NCBI GenBank assembly: GCA_021299185.1
Contig: JAJTHZ010000025.1
Span: forward strand, 1-64,000
Direction: 5' to 3'
Origin: Lysobacteraceae bacterium
Lineage (GTDB): Bacteria > Pseudomonadota > Gammaproteobacteria > Xanthomonadales > Ahniellaceae
Length of the DNA stretch: 64,000 nt
Under the pieces are notes generated by a model. It ran no database searches. It was not told the DNA's origin and saw nothing but the letters and a program-made list of their open reading frames with translations. Each line of letters begins with the position of its first letter. Within the stretch, counting starts at the first letter, position 1. Shown here in pieces: positions 1 to 7,875 of this stretch. The translations under genes were made by a program, and so were the position numbers.

Positions 1-736
1 CGCGCGTCGCGGCGAGCCGCGTCGCGGCGCGCGGCTGGCGCTGGTCGACACCCTGCGCGCCGCCGCGCCCTGGCAGCCGCTGCGACGCCGCACCGCCGGT
101 GGCGACGCCGCGCGCGTGCACGTGCGTCGCGACGACTTCCACGTGGTGCGCTATCGCCAGCGCACGCCCACCACCACGATCTTCGTGGTCGACGCCTCGG
201 GCTCCGCCGCGCTCAACCGCCTCGCCGAGGCCAAGGGCGCGGTCGAACTGCTGCTCGCCGAGTGCTACGTGCGCCGCGACCAGGTGGCGGTGATCGCGTT
301 CCGCGGCCAGGCGCCCGAACTGCTGCTGCCGCCGACCCGCTCGCTGGTGCGCGCCAAGCGCAGCCTCGCGGGGCTGCCCGGCGGGCTGGGCACGCCGCTC
401 GCCGGCGCGCTCGATGCCGCCACCGCGCTCGCGCTGCAGGTGCGGCGCGCCGGGCATGCGCCGACCGTGGTCCTGCTCACCGACGGCCAGGCCAACATCG
501 CGCGCGACGGCACGCCGGGCCGCGAGCGCGCCGAAGCCGACGCCCTGGCCGCCGCGCGCGCGCTGCGCGCGGCGAACGTCGCCACCCTGTTCGTCGACAT
601 CGCGCCGCGCGCCAATCCCAAGGCCGCGCGGCTGGCCGAGGCGATGGGCGCGCGCTACCTCGCCCTGCCGCACGCCGATGCGCGCGCGCTCTCCAGCGTC
701 GTCATCGCCGCCACCGGCACCGACGGCCGGCGCTGA
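1..736 (+). CDS. bchD: Magnesium chelatase subunit D, C-terminal part
   Basis: C-terminal part of BchD, a subunit of the Mg-protoporphyrin IX chelatase (BchI-BchD-BchH) that starts the bacteriochlorophyll branch. The frame is open from base 2, so the gene enters from the left and its start is outside the window. What remains is the von Willebrand A (integrin I-like) domain: the VVDASGSAAL metal-site motif near base 190, followed by the LLTDGQANIARDG segment near base 475. The preceding RRGARLALVDTLRAAAPWQ stretch is also typical of BchD. The partner bchH is in this window (30314-34078); bchI is not seen and presumably lies just upstream. Confidence 0.93.
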   Translation, partial: ARRGEPRRGARLALVDTLRAAAPWQPLRRRTAGGDAARVHVRRDDFHVVRYRQRTPTTTIFVVDASGSAALNRLAEAKGAVELLLAECYVRRDQVAVIAFRGQAPELLLPPTRSLVRAKRSLAGLPGGLGTPLAGALDAATALALQVRRAGHAPTVVLLTDGQANIARDGTPGRERAEADALAAARALRAANVATLFVDIAPRANPKAARLAEAMGARYLALPHADARALSSVVIAATGTDGRR

Positions 737-739
737 GTC

Positions 740-1468
740 GTGCCGCACCGGCCCGGCCCGATCGCCGCACCCGGACTCATCGACCTGCTGGGCGAACTGC
801 GCGCGCCGCTGGAAGCCGCCGCCTTCCTGCTCGGCCCCGACCTCACCCGCGGACTGCCGCGCGGTGACGGCCATCCGGTGCTGCTGCTGCCGCCGTTCGG
901 CCTTGACGGCCGCGCGATGCTGCCGCTGGCGCGCGTCCTCGATCGGCTCGGCTACGCCGTCCACGACTGGGGCGAGGGCCGTTGCCTCGGCCTGCGCCAG
1001 CGCACCGCGAAGCGCCTGCTCGAACGCCTCGCCGACCTCGAGCGCCGCCACGGCCGCACGGTCAGCCTGGTCGGCTGGAGCGCCGGCGGTCTCTACGCGC
1101 GTGAACTCGCGCGGGCGCGACCCGAGCTCGTGCGCTGCGCGATCACGCTCGGCACGCCGGTGCACGCGCAGGCCACCGGCCACGCATGGGTCGACCTCGC
1201 GCGCGCCACCGCCGACGCGCTGCTCGCCGCGCGCGGCGAGGCGCCGCTGGTGGTGCATCCCGAGCCGCCGCCGGTGCCGCTGACGGCGATCCAGGCGCGC
1301 GGCGACGGCGTGGTGGCGGCCGCGGCGGCGCGCGAGTGCGAGCGCGCGAATGTCGAGAACGTCATCGTCGACGGCACCCACCTCGGGCTGCTGCTCAACC
1401 GCGCGGCGCTGGGCGTGATCGCCGGACGCCTGGCGAGCGATCCGGGCCGTCGCCCCGACGGCGCCTGA
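740..1468 (+). CDS. Alpha/beta hydrolase in the bchO position
   Basis: Alpha/beta-hydrolase of 242 aa starting at a GTG three bases after the bchD stop, so almost certainly cotranscribed with it. The likely triad is visible: Ser114 in GWSAGG, Asp189 in QARGD and His214 in GTHLGL. It sits where many phototrophs keep bchO, the chelatase-associated hydrolase. However, the sequence (GWSAGGLYARELA, then a late TAIQARGD and GTHLGL) looks more like the widespread PGAP1/lipase-like 'GWSxGG' hydrolases, and I do not see the usual BchO LLLHG entry motif. The substrate is unknown. Position suggests a link with Mg insertion, but that is inference. Confidence 0.75.
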   Translation: MPHRPGPIAAPGLIDLLGELRAPLEAAAFLLGPDLTRGLPRGDGHPVLLLPPFGLDGRAMLPLARVLDRLGYAVHDWGEGRCLGLRQRTAKRLLERLADLERRHGRTVSLVGWSAGGLYARELARARPELVRCAITLGTPVHAQATGHAWVDLARATADALLAARGEAPLVVHPEPPPVPLTAIQARGDGVVAAAAARECERANVENVIVDGTHLGLLLNRAALGVIAGRLASDPGRRPDGA

Positions 1469-1560
1469 GGACACGCATCCGGCGGCCGCCGCGCGGACGC
1501 CTAACCCCGCGCTCCGCGCCGGTCCGTTGCATTCCGGGCACCCCAACCCGGAGACCTGCC

Positions 1561-3324
1561 ATGTCGATCCGCCGCACCCCGCTCGTCCTCGCCATCGCCG
1601 CCACCCTGGTGTTCGGCCTCACCGCCTGCGCCGACGGACTCGCCAGCCAACGCGAGGTCGCGTCCGCGGCCGAACACGACAAACCCGCGCGCGTCGCGGA
1701 ACCGAAAGCGCTGGAAACCATCGCCGCGCGGCGCGAGGCCTCGCCCGAGGCGGCGACCGTCACCGGTGCGGCGGCGCAGGACGCGGCCGGGGCGTCGATC
1801 GGCCTCGCAGCGCCTGCGCCAGCCGCGCCGCCGTCGGCGCTGGCACTCGCCCCGCCGCCGCCCGCGCAGGCCTGGCGCTCGCCGGAGAACACCGAGCGTT
1901 ACGCCGCGATCGACGCCAACCCTGTCCACGTCACCGCGGAGAATCCGGTTTCCACGTTCTCGATCGATGTCGACACCGGCAGCTATGCCAACGTGCGGCG
2001 CATGCTCGAGTCCGGCGTGCTGCCGCCCGCCGACGCGGTGCGCGCGGAGGAATTCATCAACTACTTCGACTACGGCTATCTGCCGCCGCGCAGCGCCGGC
2101 ACGCCGTTCAGCGTCACCACCGAACTCGCGCCCGCGCCGTGGAATGCGCAGCGCACCCTGATGCTGGTCGGGCTCAAGGGCTTCGAAGTGCCGGCGGCCG
2201 AGATCCCTGCCTCCAACCTCGTGTTCCTGATCGATACCTCGGGCTCGATGGACGATCCGCGCAAGCTGCCCCTGCTGGTCGAGGCGTTCGGGCAGCTGGT
2301 GCCGCAGTTGCGCGCGCGCGACCGGGTGTCGATCGTGGTCTATGCCGGCAGCGCCGGGCTGGTGCTGCCGCCGACCCCCGGCGACCGCCACCACGAGATC
2401 CTCGCCGCGCTGGATCGCCTGTCGGCCGGTGGCTCCACCAACGGCGGCGACGGCATCGCGCTCGCCTACGCCGTGGCGCGCGAGGCCTTCGTCGAGGGCG
2501 GCGTCAACCGCGTGATCCTCGCCACCGACGGCGACTTCAACGTCGGCACCACCAGCCAGGACGCGTTGGAGACCCTGGTCGCCGCGCAGCGCCGCTCGGG
2601 CATCGCGCTGACCACGCTGGGATTCGGCGACGGCAACTACAACGACGCGCTGGCGGAACAACTGGGCGACGTCGGCAACGGCAACCACGCCTATATCGAC
2701 AGCGTGCAGGAGGCGCGCAAGGTGCTGGTGGAGGAGATGTCCTCGACCCTGCTCACCATCGCCCACGACGTGAAGGTGCAGGTCGAGTTCAACCCGGCAC
2801 AGGTCGCCGAATACCGCCTGATCGGCTACGAGAACCGCCTGCTGCGCCGCGAGGACTTCAACAACGACCGCGTGGACGCCGGCGAGGTAGGTGCGGGCCA
2901 CGACGTCACCGCGCTGTATGAACTCACCCTGGTCGGGCAGGGCGGGGCGGCCAGCGATCCGCTGCGCTACGCGCCGGCGCGCACCCTGCCGGCTGCGAAG
3001 GGCGAAGAACTCGCGTTCCTGAAGTTGCGCTACAAGCCGTCGGTGGGCGCCGACAGCGTGCTGGTCCAGCGCCCGATCCGGCGCGGCGAGATCGCCGCCC
3101 ACGCGGGCCCGCGCCTGTCGCTGGCCGCCGCCGCCGCGGGATTCGCCGATGCGCTGCGCGGCGGCGCGCACCTCGGCGACTTCGGCCTCGCCGACCTGCG
3201 GGCCCTGGCACGCGACGCCCAGGACGACGCCTTCGGCTATCGCGAGGGCCTGGTCGCCCTGATCGACCGTGCGCAGGCCTTGCAGGCGCCGGCGGTGGCG
3301 CAGCGACCCGTCATCGCGGATTGA
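1561..3324 (+). CDS. VWA-domain lipoprotein (YfbK-like)
   Basis: Putative lipoprotein of 587 aa. The first 21 residues form a signal peptide ending in LTAC, a lipobox. A Pro/Ala-rich linker follows, then a conserved block (NPVSTFSIDVDTGSYANVRR) typical of the YfbK family, and a von Willebrand A domain with a MIDAS motif DTSGSMDD starting at Asp225. The C-terminal part resembles DUF3520. Start chosen at ATG 1561, which gives the intact signal peptide. The family is common in Proteobacteria and not linked to photosynthesis; the role is unknown, probably protein binding at the cell envelope. It ends facing idi, with hairpins between the two genes. Confidence 0.85.
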   Translation: MSIRRTPLVLAIAATLVFGLTACADGLASQREVASAAEHDKPARVAEPKALETIAARREASPEAATVTGAAAQDAAGASIGLAAPAPAAPPSALALAPPPPAQAWRSPENTERYAAIDANPVHVTAENPVSTFSIDVDTGSYANVRRMLESGVLPPADAVRAEEFINYFDYGYLPPRSAGTPFSVTTELAPAPWNAQRTLMLVGLKGFEVPAAEIPASNLVFLIDTSGSMDDPRKLPLLVEAFGQLVPQLRARDRVSIVVYAGSAGLVLPPTPGDRHHEILAALDRLSAGGSTNGGDGIALAYAVAREAFVEGGVNRVILATDGDFNVGTTSQDALETLVAAQRRSGIALTTLGFGDGNYNDALAEQLGDVGNGNHAYIDSVQEARKVLVEEMSSTLLTIAHDVKVQVEFNPAQVAEYRLIGYENRLLRREDFNNDRVDAGEVGAGHDVTALYELTLVGQGGAASDPLRYAPARTLPAAKGEELAFLKLRYKPSVGADSVLVQRPIRRGEIAAHAGPRLSLAAAAAGFADALRGGAHLGDFGLADLRALARDAQDDAFGYREGLVALIDRAQALQAPAVAQRPVIAD

Positions 3325-3334
3325 AGCCGTTCCG

Positions 3335-3409
3335 TGTGGGAGCGACGCGTGCGCCGCGAGCTTTTCGCGCTTGCGGCAGCTCCATCGCGCTGCACGCAGC
3401 GCTCCCACA
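3335..3409. repeat. REP-like inverted repeat
   Basis: Inverted repeat with arms TGTGGGAGCG (3335-3344) and CGCTCCCACA (3400-3409), between the converging VWA gene and idi. The arm resembles the TGTAGGAGCGA-type REP elements common in Pseudomonas and Xanthomonadales. A related sequence lies at 63801-63823. It may help stop transcription from the left. Confidence 0.6.
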
Positions 3410-3453
3410 GTCTCCGTGTCGCCGAAGCGGCATCGCAGTGCGAGGGTTGTGCA

Positions 3454-3522
3454 GGGTGCAATGAGCGCAGCGAATTGCACCGCGCCATCGATGCGGCGCC
3501 ATTCGCCGTGCTCATTGCACCC
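3454..3522. repeat. Second inverted repeat between VWA gene and idi
   Basis: Perfect 13-bp inverted repeat, GGGTGCAATGAGC (3454-3466) and GCTCATTGCACCC (3510-3522), with a further GAATTGCACC in the loop. It lies in the convergent gap just before the idi stop codon. It probably works as a bidirectional terminator or is a dispersed repeat. There is no T-tract, so an intrinsic terminator is not certain. Confidence 0.55.
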
Positions 3523-3540
3523 GGCGAATCGCGCGGCGGC

Positions 3541-4104
3541 TCAGGCGCTGCGCACCATCCCGCGCCGCAGCCGTGCCCATTCGAGCTGGAACCACGGGGT
3601 GAAGGTCTCCGGCGCGCGGGTCATCTCGCGGTCCAGCGCCTGCGGCTCGACGTAGCGGATGTCGGCGATCTCGGAGCGGTTGTAGGCGGGTTCGTCGTTC
3701 GACACCCCGCGGTAGACCCAGCACAACTCGTGCTCGGCGCCGTCGGCGTCGTACTGCGCCTGGTAGCGGAACTTGAACTGGAACTCGAGCCGGCAGCGCA
3801 GGCCGAGTTCCTCATGCAGGCGGCGGTGGATCGCCCCGTCCATCGATTCGCCCTGACGCGGATGGCTGCAGCAGGTGTTCGACCAGAACGAGGGCCACAG
3901 GCGCTTGCCGGCGGCGCGCTGCTGGATCAGCAGGCGCCCGCGCTCGTCGAACACGAACAGGGAGAACGCGCGGTGCAGCACGCCGCGGCCGCGGTGGGCG
4001 TCGGCCTTGGACAGGGTGCCGACCTCGGCATCGTCGACGTCCACCAGCACCAGCGGCTCGTCGTCGAAGGACACCACGGTGTCGCGCGCATGCTCCAGGG
4101 CCAT
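3541..4104 (-). CDS. idi: Isopentenyl-diphosphate delta-isomerase, type 1
   Basis: Type 1 (Nudix-fold) IPP isomerase, 187 aa, converting IPP to DMAPP and so feeding both carotenoid and phytol synthesis. The active-site Cys lies in the WSNTCCSHP motif and the metal/acid region in RLHEELGL. ATG 4104 was chosen because GGAG stands 7 bases before it; a GTG at 4140 would add 12 residues without a ribosome-binding site. It is transcribed away from crtI, and the PpsR operator pair at 4165-4207 lies in the shared promoter region. Its supply of C5 units is therefore probably repressed together with carotenoid synthesis. Confidence 0.93.
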   Translation of the reverse strand: MALEHARDTVVSFDDEPLVLVDVDDAEVGTLSKADAHRGRGVLHRAFSLFVFDERGRLLIQQRAAGKRLWPSFWSNTCCSHPRQGESMDGAIHRRLHEELGLRCRLEFQFKFRYQAQYDADGAEHELCWVYRGVSNDEPAYNRSEIADIRYVEPQALDREMTRAPETFTPWFQLEWARLRRGMVRSA

Positions 4105-4163
4105 GGCCTGCTCCGGTTTGCCGGTCGGGGTCCGCCACACCCCCGGAGGGTGCCACGGACCCG

Positions 4164-4207
4164 TTGTCAGTCTGGGTTGACTTCGATATTGTCAGGGCAT
4201 GTTGACA
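4164..4207 (+). promoter_or_regulatory. crtI promoter with tandem PpsR/CrtJ operators
   Basis: Two PpsR-type sites: 4165-4182 (TGT-N12-ACT, one mismatch) and 4190-4207 (TGT-N12-ACA, perfect), 7 bp apart. A sigma70-like promoter overlaps them: -35 TTGTCA (4164-4169), 17-bp spacer, -10 TATTGT (4187-4192). The predicted transcription start falls at about 4199, the crtI ATG itself. Both promoter hexamers are covered by operators, as expected for a repressor. The region is shared with idi on the other strand. Confidence 0.75.
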
Positions 4208-5728
4208 CTGACTGGCCTCACCCGTCCAGCCGTCGACCGCGCCGGCCCGCCGCGCGCGGTCGTGATCGGCAGCGGTTTCGGGGGGCTGGCGGCGGCGATC
4301 CGCCTCGGCGCCCGCGGCTACCGCGTCACGGTGCTGGAGAAACTCGACGCCCCCGGTGGCCGCGCCTACGTGCACCGCCAGGACGGCTACACCTTCGACG
4401 CCGGCCCCACCGTGGTCACCGCGCCGTTCCTGTTCGAGGAACTGTGGACGCTGTGCGGCAAGCGGCTGGCCGACGACGTCGAACTGCGCCCGGTGACGCC
4501 GTTCTACCACCTGCGCTACGACAACGGGTCGACCTTCGACTACCACGCCGACCCGGCCGCGATGGACGCCGAGATCGCGCGCCTCGCGCCCGGCGACGTG
4601 GAAGGCTTCCGCGCTTACATGCGCGAGAGCGAGGCGATCTACAAGGTCGGCTTCGAGCAGCTCGGCCACATGCCGTTCAACACGGTCGGCGACATGCTCA
4701 AGGTCGCGCCGGACATGCTGCGCCTGCAGAGCTGGCGCACGGTGTATGGCTTCGTGGCCAAGTACATCAAGGACGAGCGCCTGCGCGTCGCGCTGTCCTT
4801 CCACCCGCTGCTGGTCGGCGGCAACCCCTTCACCACCACGTCCGTGTACTGCCTGATCGATTTCCTGGAGCGCCGCCACGGCGTGTTCTGGGCGATGGGC
4901 GGCACCGGCTCGCTGGTCAAGGGCCTGGTCGGCCTGATCGACGGGCAGGGCGGGCGCATCGAGTACGGCGCCGAGGTCGAGCAGATCCTGGTCCGCGACG
5001 GCACCGCGGTCGGCGTGCGCTGCACCGACGGCCGCGTGCACGAGGCCGAGGTCGTGGTCTCCAACGCCGATTCGGCCTGGACCTATTCGCGCCTGCTGCC
5101 GGCATCCGCGCGCAAGCGCTGGACCGACCGCAAGCTCGCGCGCGCGAAGTACTCGATGAGCCTGTTCGTGTGGTACTTCGGCACCACCCGGCAGTGGCCG
5201 GAGGTGCCGCACCACTCGATCCTGCTCGGCCCGCGCTTCCGCGAGCTGCTGCACGACATCTTCGACCGCAAGGTGCTGGCGCCGGACTTCAGCCTCTACC
5301 TGCACCGTCCGACCGCGACCGATCCCTCGCTGGCGCCGGCGGGCTGCGATGCCTTCTATGTCCTGTCGCCGGTGCCGCACCTCGAAAGCGGCACCGATTG
5401 GTCGGTCGAGGGCGAGCGCTACCGGCAGGCGATCCAGCAGCGCCTCGAAGCGACCTTGCTGCCGGGCCTGTCGGGATCGATCGCGACCTCGCGCACGCTC
5501 GACCCGCAGGGCTTCCGCCAGCGGCTCAACGCGGTGCAGGGCGCGGCCTTCGGCCTGCAGCCCACGCTGCTGCAGAGCGCGTGGTTCCGTCCGCACAACC
5601 GCAGCGAGGACGTGCGGAACCTGTTCCTGGTCGGCGCCGGGACCCATCCCGGTGCCGGAATGCCCGGCGTGCTGTCCTCGGCACGCGTACTCGACGCGGT
5701 GGTGCCCGATGCACGCGCTTTCGCCTGA
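4199..5728 (+). CDS. crtI: Phytoene desaturase
   Basis: CrtI, 509 aa, FAD-dependent desaturase turning phytoene into neurosporene or lycopene at the membrane. The N-terminal Rossmann motif VVIGSGFGGLAAAIRL (about residues 21-36) is followed by EKLDAPGGRAY; the C-terminal GAGTHPGAGMPGVLSSA motif is the bacterial-type CrtI signature. ATG 4199 has no usable ribosome-binding site, and the predicted transcription start coincides with it, so a leaderless mRNA is likely. The second PpsR operator runs into the first codons. The end overlaps crtB by 20 bases, indicating a crtIB operon. Confidence 0.95.
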   Translation: MLTLTGLTRPAVDRAGPPRAVVIGSGFGGLAAAIRLGARGYRVTVLEKLDAPGGRAYVHRQDGYTFDAGPTVVTAPFLFEELWTLCGKRLADDVELRPVTPFYHLRYDNGSTFDYHADPAAMDAEIARLAPGDVEGFRAYMRESEAIYKVGFEQLGHMPFNTVGDMLKVAPDMLRLQSWRTVYGFVAKYIKDERLRVALSFHPLLVGGNPFTTTSVYCLIDFLERRHGVFWAMGGTGSLVKGLVGLIDGQGGRIEYGAEVEQILVRDGTAVGVRCTDGRVHEAEVVVSNADSAWTYSRLLPASARKRWTDRKLARAKYSMSLFVWYFGTTRQWPEVPHHSILLGPRFRELLHDIFDRKVLAPDFSLYLHRPTATDPSLAPAGCDAFYVLSPVPHLESGTDWSVEGERYRQAIQQRLEATLLPGLSGSIATSRTLDPQGFRQRLNAVQGAAFGLQPTLLQSAWFRPHNRSEDVRNLFLVGAGTHPGAGMPGVLSSARVLDAVVPDARAFA

Positions 5729-6776
5729 ACGGATCGGCGCCGACGATCTCACCGCCTGCGCGCGCGAACTGCGCGCGGGCTCGAAGTCGTTCAACGCCGC
5801 CGCGCGTCTGCTGCCGGCGCGGGTCCGCGCGTCGGCCACCGCGCTGTACGCCTTCTGCCGCGACGCCGACGACCTGGTCGACCACGGCGCCGATCCGGCG
5901 GCCTCGGTCGCCGCGCTGCGCGCACGCCTCGACGCGATCTACGCCGGCCGCCCCGGCGCCCTGCCGTGCGACCGCGCGCTGGCGGCGGTGGTCGAACGCC
6001 ACCAACTGCCGCGCGCGCCGCTCGATGCGCTGATCGAAGGCTTCGAATGGGACGCCCGCGGCCGCCGCTACGCCACCCTGGCCGAGCTCGAGGACTACTG
6101 CGCGCGCGTGGCCGGCACGGTCGGCGCGATGATGGCGGTGCTGATGGGGACCCGCTCGCCCGAGGCGCTGGCGCGCGCCTGCGAGCTCGGCGTGGCGATG
6201 CAGATGACCAACATCGCGCGCGACGTCGGCGAGGATGCGCGCAAGGGCCGGCTGTACCTGCCGCTCGAATGGTTCGCCGAAGCCGGCCTCGAGCCGGAAC
6301 GGTTCCTCGCCGCGCCCAGCGCCTGCCCGCGGGTGCGCGGGATCATCCAGCGCCTGCTGGACGCCGCCGATGGCCTGTACGCGCGCATCGACCGCGGCGT
6401 GGCGCGACTGGCGCCGGCGTGCCGGCCGGGCATCCACGCCGCGCGCCTGATCTACGCCGACATCGGCCGCGTGGTGCGCGACAACGGCCACGATTCGATC
6501 AGCCGCCGTGCCGTGGTGCCCGGCCACCGCAAGGCCTGGCTGCTGGCCAAGTCCTACGTGCTGCTGGCGATGGCCGCGCGGGCGCCGGACCATCCGCCGC
6601 TGGCCGCGATCGGCTTCCTGGTCGACGCCGTCGCGCGGCCGGATCCGCCCGCGGTGGAAACCCCGTCGCGGCTCGCCGCACGCGCGATCTTCGTGATCGA
6701 ACTGTTTCAGCGCCTCGAGGCGCAGGAACGCATGGCCGCCGCCCGCATGGCCGGGCGACCGCATTCCGCGATCTGA
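5709..6776 (+). CDS. crtB: Phytoene synthase
   Basis: CrtB, 355 aa, condenses two geranylgeranyl diphosphates into 15-cis-phytoene. The two Asp-rich substrate-binding motifs are present: DADDLVDHG near residue 50 and DVGEDARKGRLYLP near residue 175, in the usual squalene/phytoene synthase arrangement. The start ATG 5709 lies inside the end of crtI (20-base overlap), implying translational coupling. It is followed after 9 bases by a small membrane-protein gene. Confidence 0.95.
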   Translation: MHALSPERIGADDLTACARELRAGSKSFNAAARLLPARVRASATALYAFCRDADDLVDHGADPAASVAALRARLDAIYAGRPGALPCDRALAAVVERHQLPRAPLDALIEGFEWDARGRRYATLAELEDYCARVAGTVGAMMAVLMGTRSPEALARACELGVAMQMTNIARDVGEDARKGRLYLPLEWFAEAGLEPERFLAAPSACPRVRGIIQRLLDAADGLYARIDRGVARLAPACRPGIHAARLIYADIGRVVRDNGHDSISRRAVVPGHRKAWLLAKSYVLLAMAARAPDHPPLAAIGFLVDAVARPDPPAVETPSRLAARAIFVIELFQRLEAQERMAAARMAGRPHSAI

Positions 6777-6785
6777 GTCGCGGCG

Positions 6786-6950
6786 ATGGAGCCGCGCGCG
6801 CTGAAGCTGATCGAGCTGGGCGTGGTGTTCGGCGGCGTGCTGCTGTTCGCGGTCTGGCAACTGGTGTCGGTGCGGCGCGAACTGCGCCGCGACCGCGAGA
6901 AGCAGGCCGCGCGCGACGCTGCCGCGCGCGACCGTCCACCGGCGGAGTGA
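6786..6950 (+). CDS. Small single-span membrane protein after crtB
   Basis: 54-aa open frame directly after crtB, probably the third gene of crtI-crtB-x. Residues 9-27 (IELGVVFGGVLLFAVWQLV) form one hydrophobic helix. They are followed by a highly charged Arg/Lys/Glu tail (VRRELRRDREKQ...), so the C-terminus is predicted to be cytoplasmic. No known family is recognised. Support comes from the tight spacing, the hydrophobic pattern and its stop one base before the crtC stop region. It could help hold carotenoid enzymes at the membrane, but no function can be assigned. Confidence 0.6.
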   Translation: MEPRALKLIELGVVFGGVLLFAVWQLVSVRRELRRDREKQAARDAAARDRPPAE

Positions 6951-6951
6951 C

Positions 6952-7875
6952 TCAACGCGCCCGGCGCGGCATCCGGAACGGCAGCATCGCCTGCACCAGC
7001 GGGTGGGCGAAGCGGTCGAGGTCGAGGCTTTCGTGCACCGCGTTCACCGCCTCCCCGTGCAGGACCTGCGCGACCACCGAGCGGGCGTAGAACGGCGTGT
7101 CCTCAAGCGTGCGTGCCACCCGCGGTGCGCCCTGCTGCGAGCGCGAGGCGCGCGCGATCCGCCACACCGGCGACGGCGGCAGTTCGGCCATCGGCGGCGG
7201 CTCGAAGGCGGTGGCCGCGCCGCCGCGGTCGAAGCGCAGCGCCAGCGCGGTGCGCGCGCCGTCGCGTGCCTCGACGTCGTACAGCACCGTGCTGCCGTCG
7301 CGCAGCGGCGCGCGCGACCAGTGCCAGCGGCGCAGGTTGGCCTCCAGCGGCTCGTCGCCTTCGTTGCTGTCGAGATAACCCTCGCCGGACCAGGACAGGC
7401 CGGGCGCATCGAGCGCCACCTCGACCCGCGCCGACGGCGCGATCGGCCGCCAGCGGTGCCGTCCGGCCGCGTCCAGCAGCGCCACGTGGGACGCCAGCGC
7501 GCGCGGGATGACGCGCACGCGGCCGCGGATGCGGCGCGGCAGCGGTACCGCCACCTCGTCGAGGTCGAACACCAGCGCATCGTCGCGCCACTCGAGCCGG
7601 CTGGGGCCGATGACGTAGGTGGTGGCGCCGCGGGTCGCGGCGCCGGCGCCGCGCTCGGTCATCGACCAGCGTCGCGCGCCCTGGCCATACAGCGCGACGT
7701 TGAGCGCCACGTGCTCGGCCGGGTCGCCGGCACCGCGCCGGCGCGCCCGCGCGTAGTAGGGCGAGAAGACGCTGCCGCCGAAGGCGATCAGGGTGATCCC
7801 GTGGCGGCCGTCGTCGCTCAGCGCATCGACGTACCACCAGGCATAGCCACCGCGCGCGACCGCGCGGTCGAAGCG
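6952..7875 (-). CDS. crtC: Hydroxyneurosporene synthase (carotenoid 1,2-hydratase)
   Basis: CrtC adds water to the psi end group of neurosporene/lycopene derivatives, a step toward spirilloxanthin. The protein shows the family's opening block RFDRAVARGGYAWWYVDALSDD and GSVFSPYYARARRR, and reads through to TGA 6952. The conserved N-terminus lies inside the 3' end of crtD in another frame. No ATG, GTG or TTG precedes it in frame anywhere near; the first in-frame GTG is well inside the conserved region. The end given here is only where similarity begins. Start by a rare codon, a -1 shift from crtD, or a sequence error are all possible. Confidence 0.8.
   Translation of the reverse strand, partial: RFDRAVARGGYAWWYVDALSDDGRHGITLIAFGGSVFSPYYARARRRGAGDPAEHVALNVALYGQGARRWSMTERGAGAATRGATTYVIGPSRLEWRDDALVFDLDEVAVPLPRRIRGRVRVIPRALASHVALLDAAGRHRWRPIAPSARVEVALDAPGLSWSGEGYLDSNEGDEPLEANLRRWHWSRAPLRDGSTVLYDVEARDGARTALALRFDRGGAATAFEPPPMAELPPSPVWRIARASRSQQGAPRVARTLEDTPFYARSVVAQVLHGEAVNAVHESLDLDRFAHPLVQAMLPFRMPRRAR

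Noticed and set aside
740-1468. Calling the hydrolase after bchD bchO
   Set aside because: Position fits, but the GWSAGG and late RGD/GTHLGL motifs look like another alpha/beta-hydrolase group and the usual BchO N-terminal motif is not seen. Left unnamed.
1501-3480. Long antisense open frame opposite the VWA gene, and many like it across the window
   Set aside because: High GC makes stop codons rare in the opposite frames. These translations are Arg/Ala/Gly-rich without domain patterns, while the sense genes have clear motifs.
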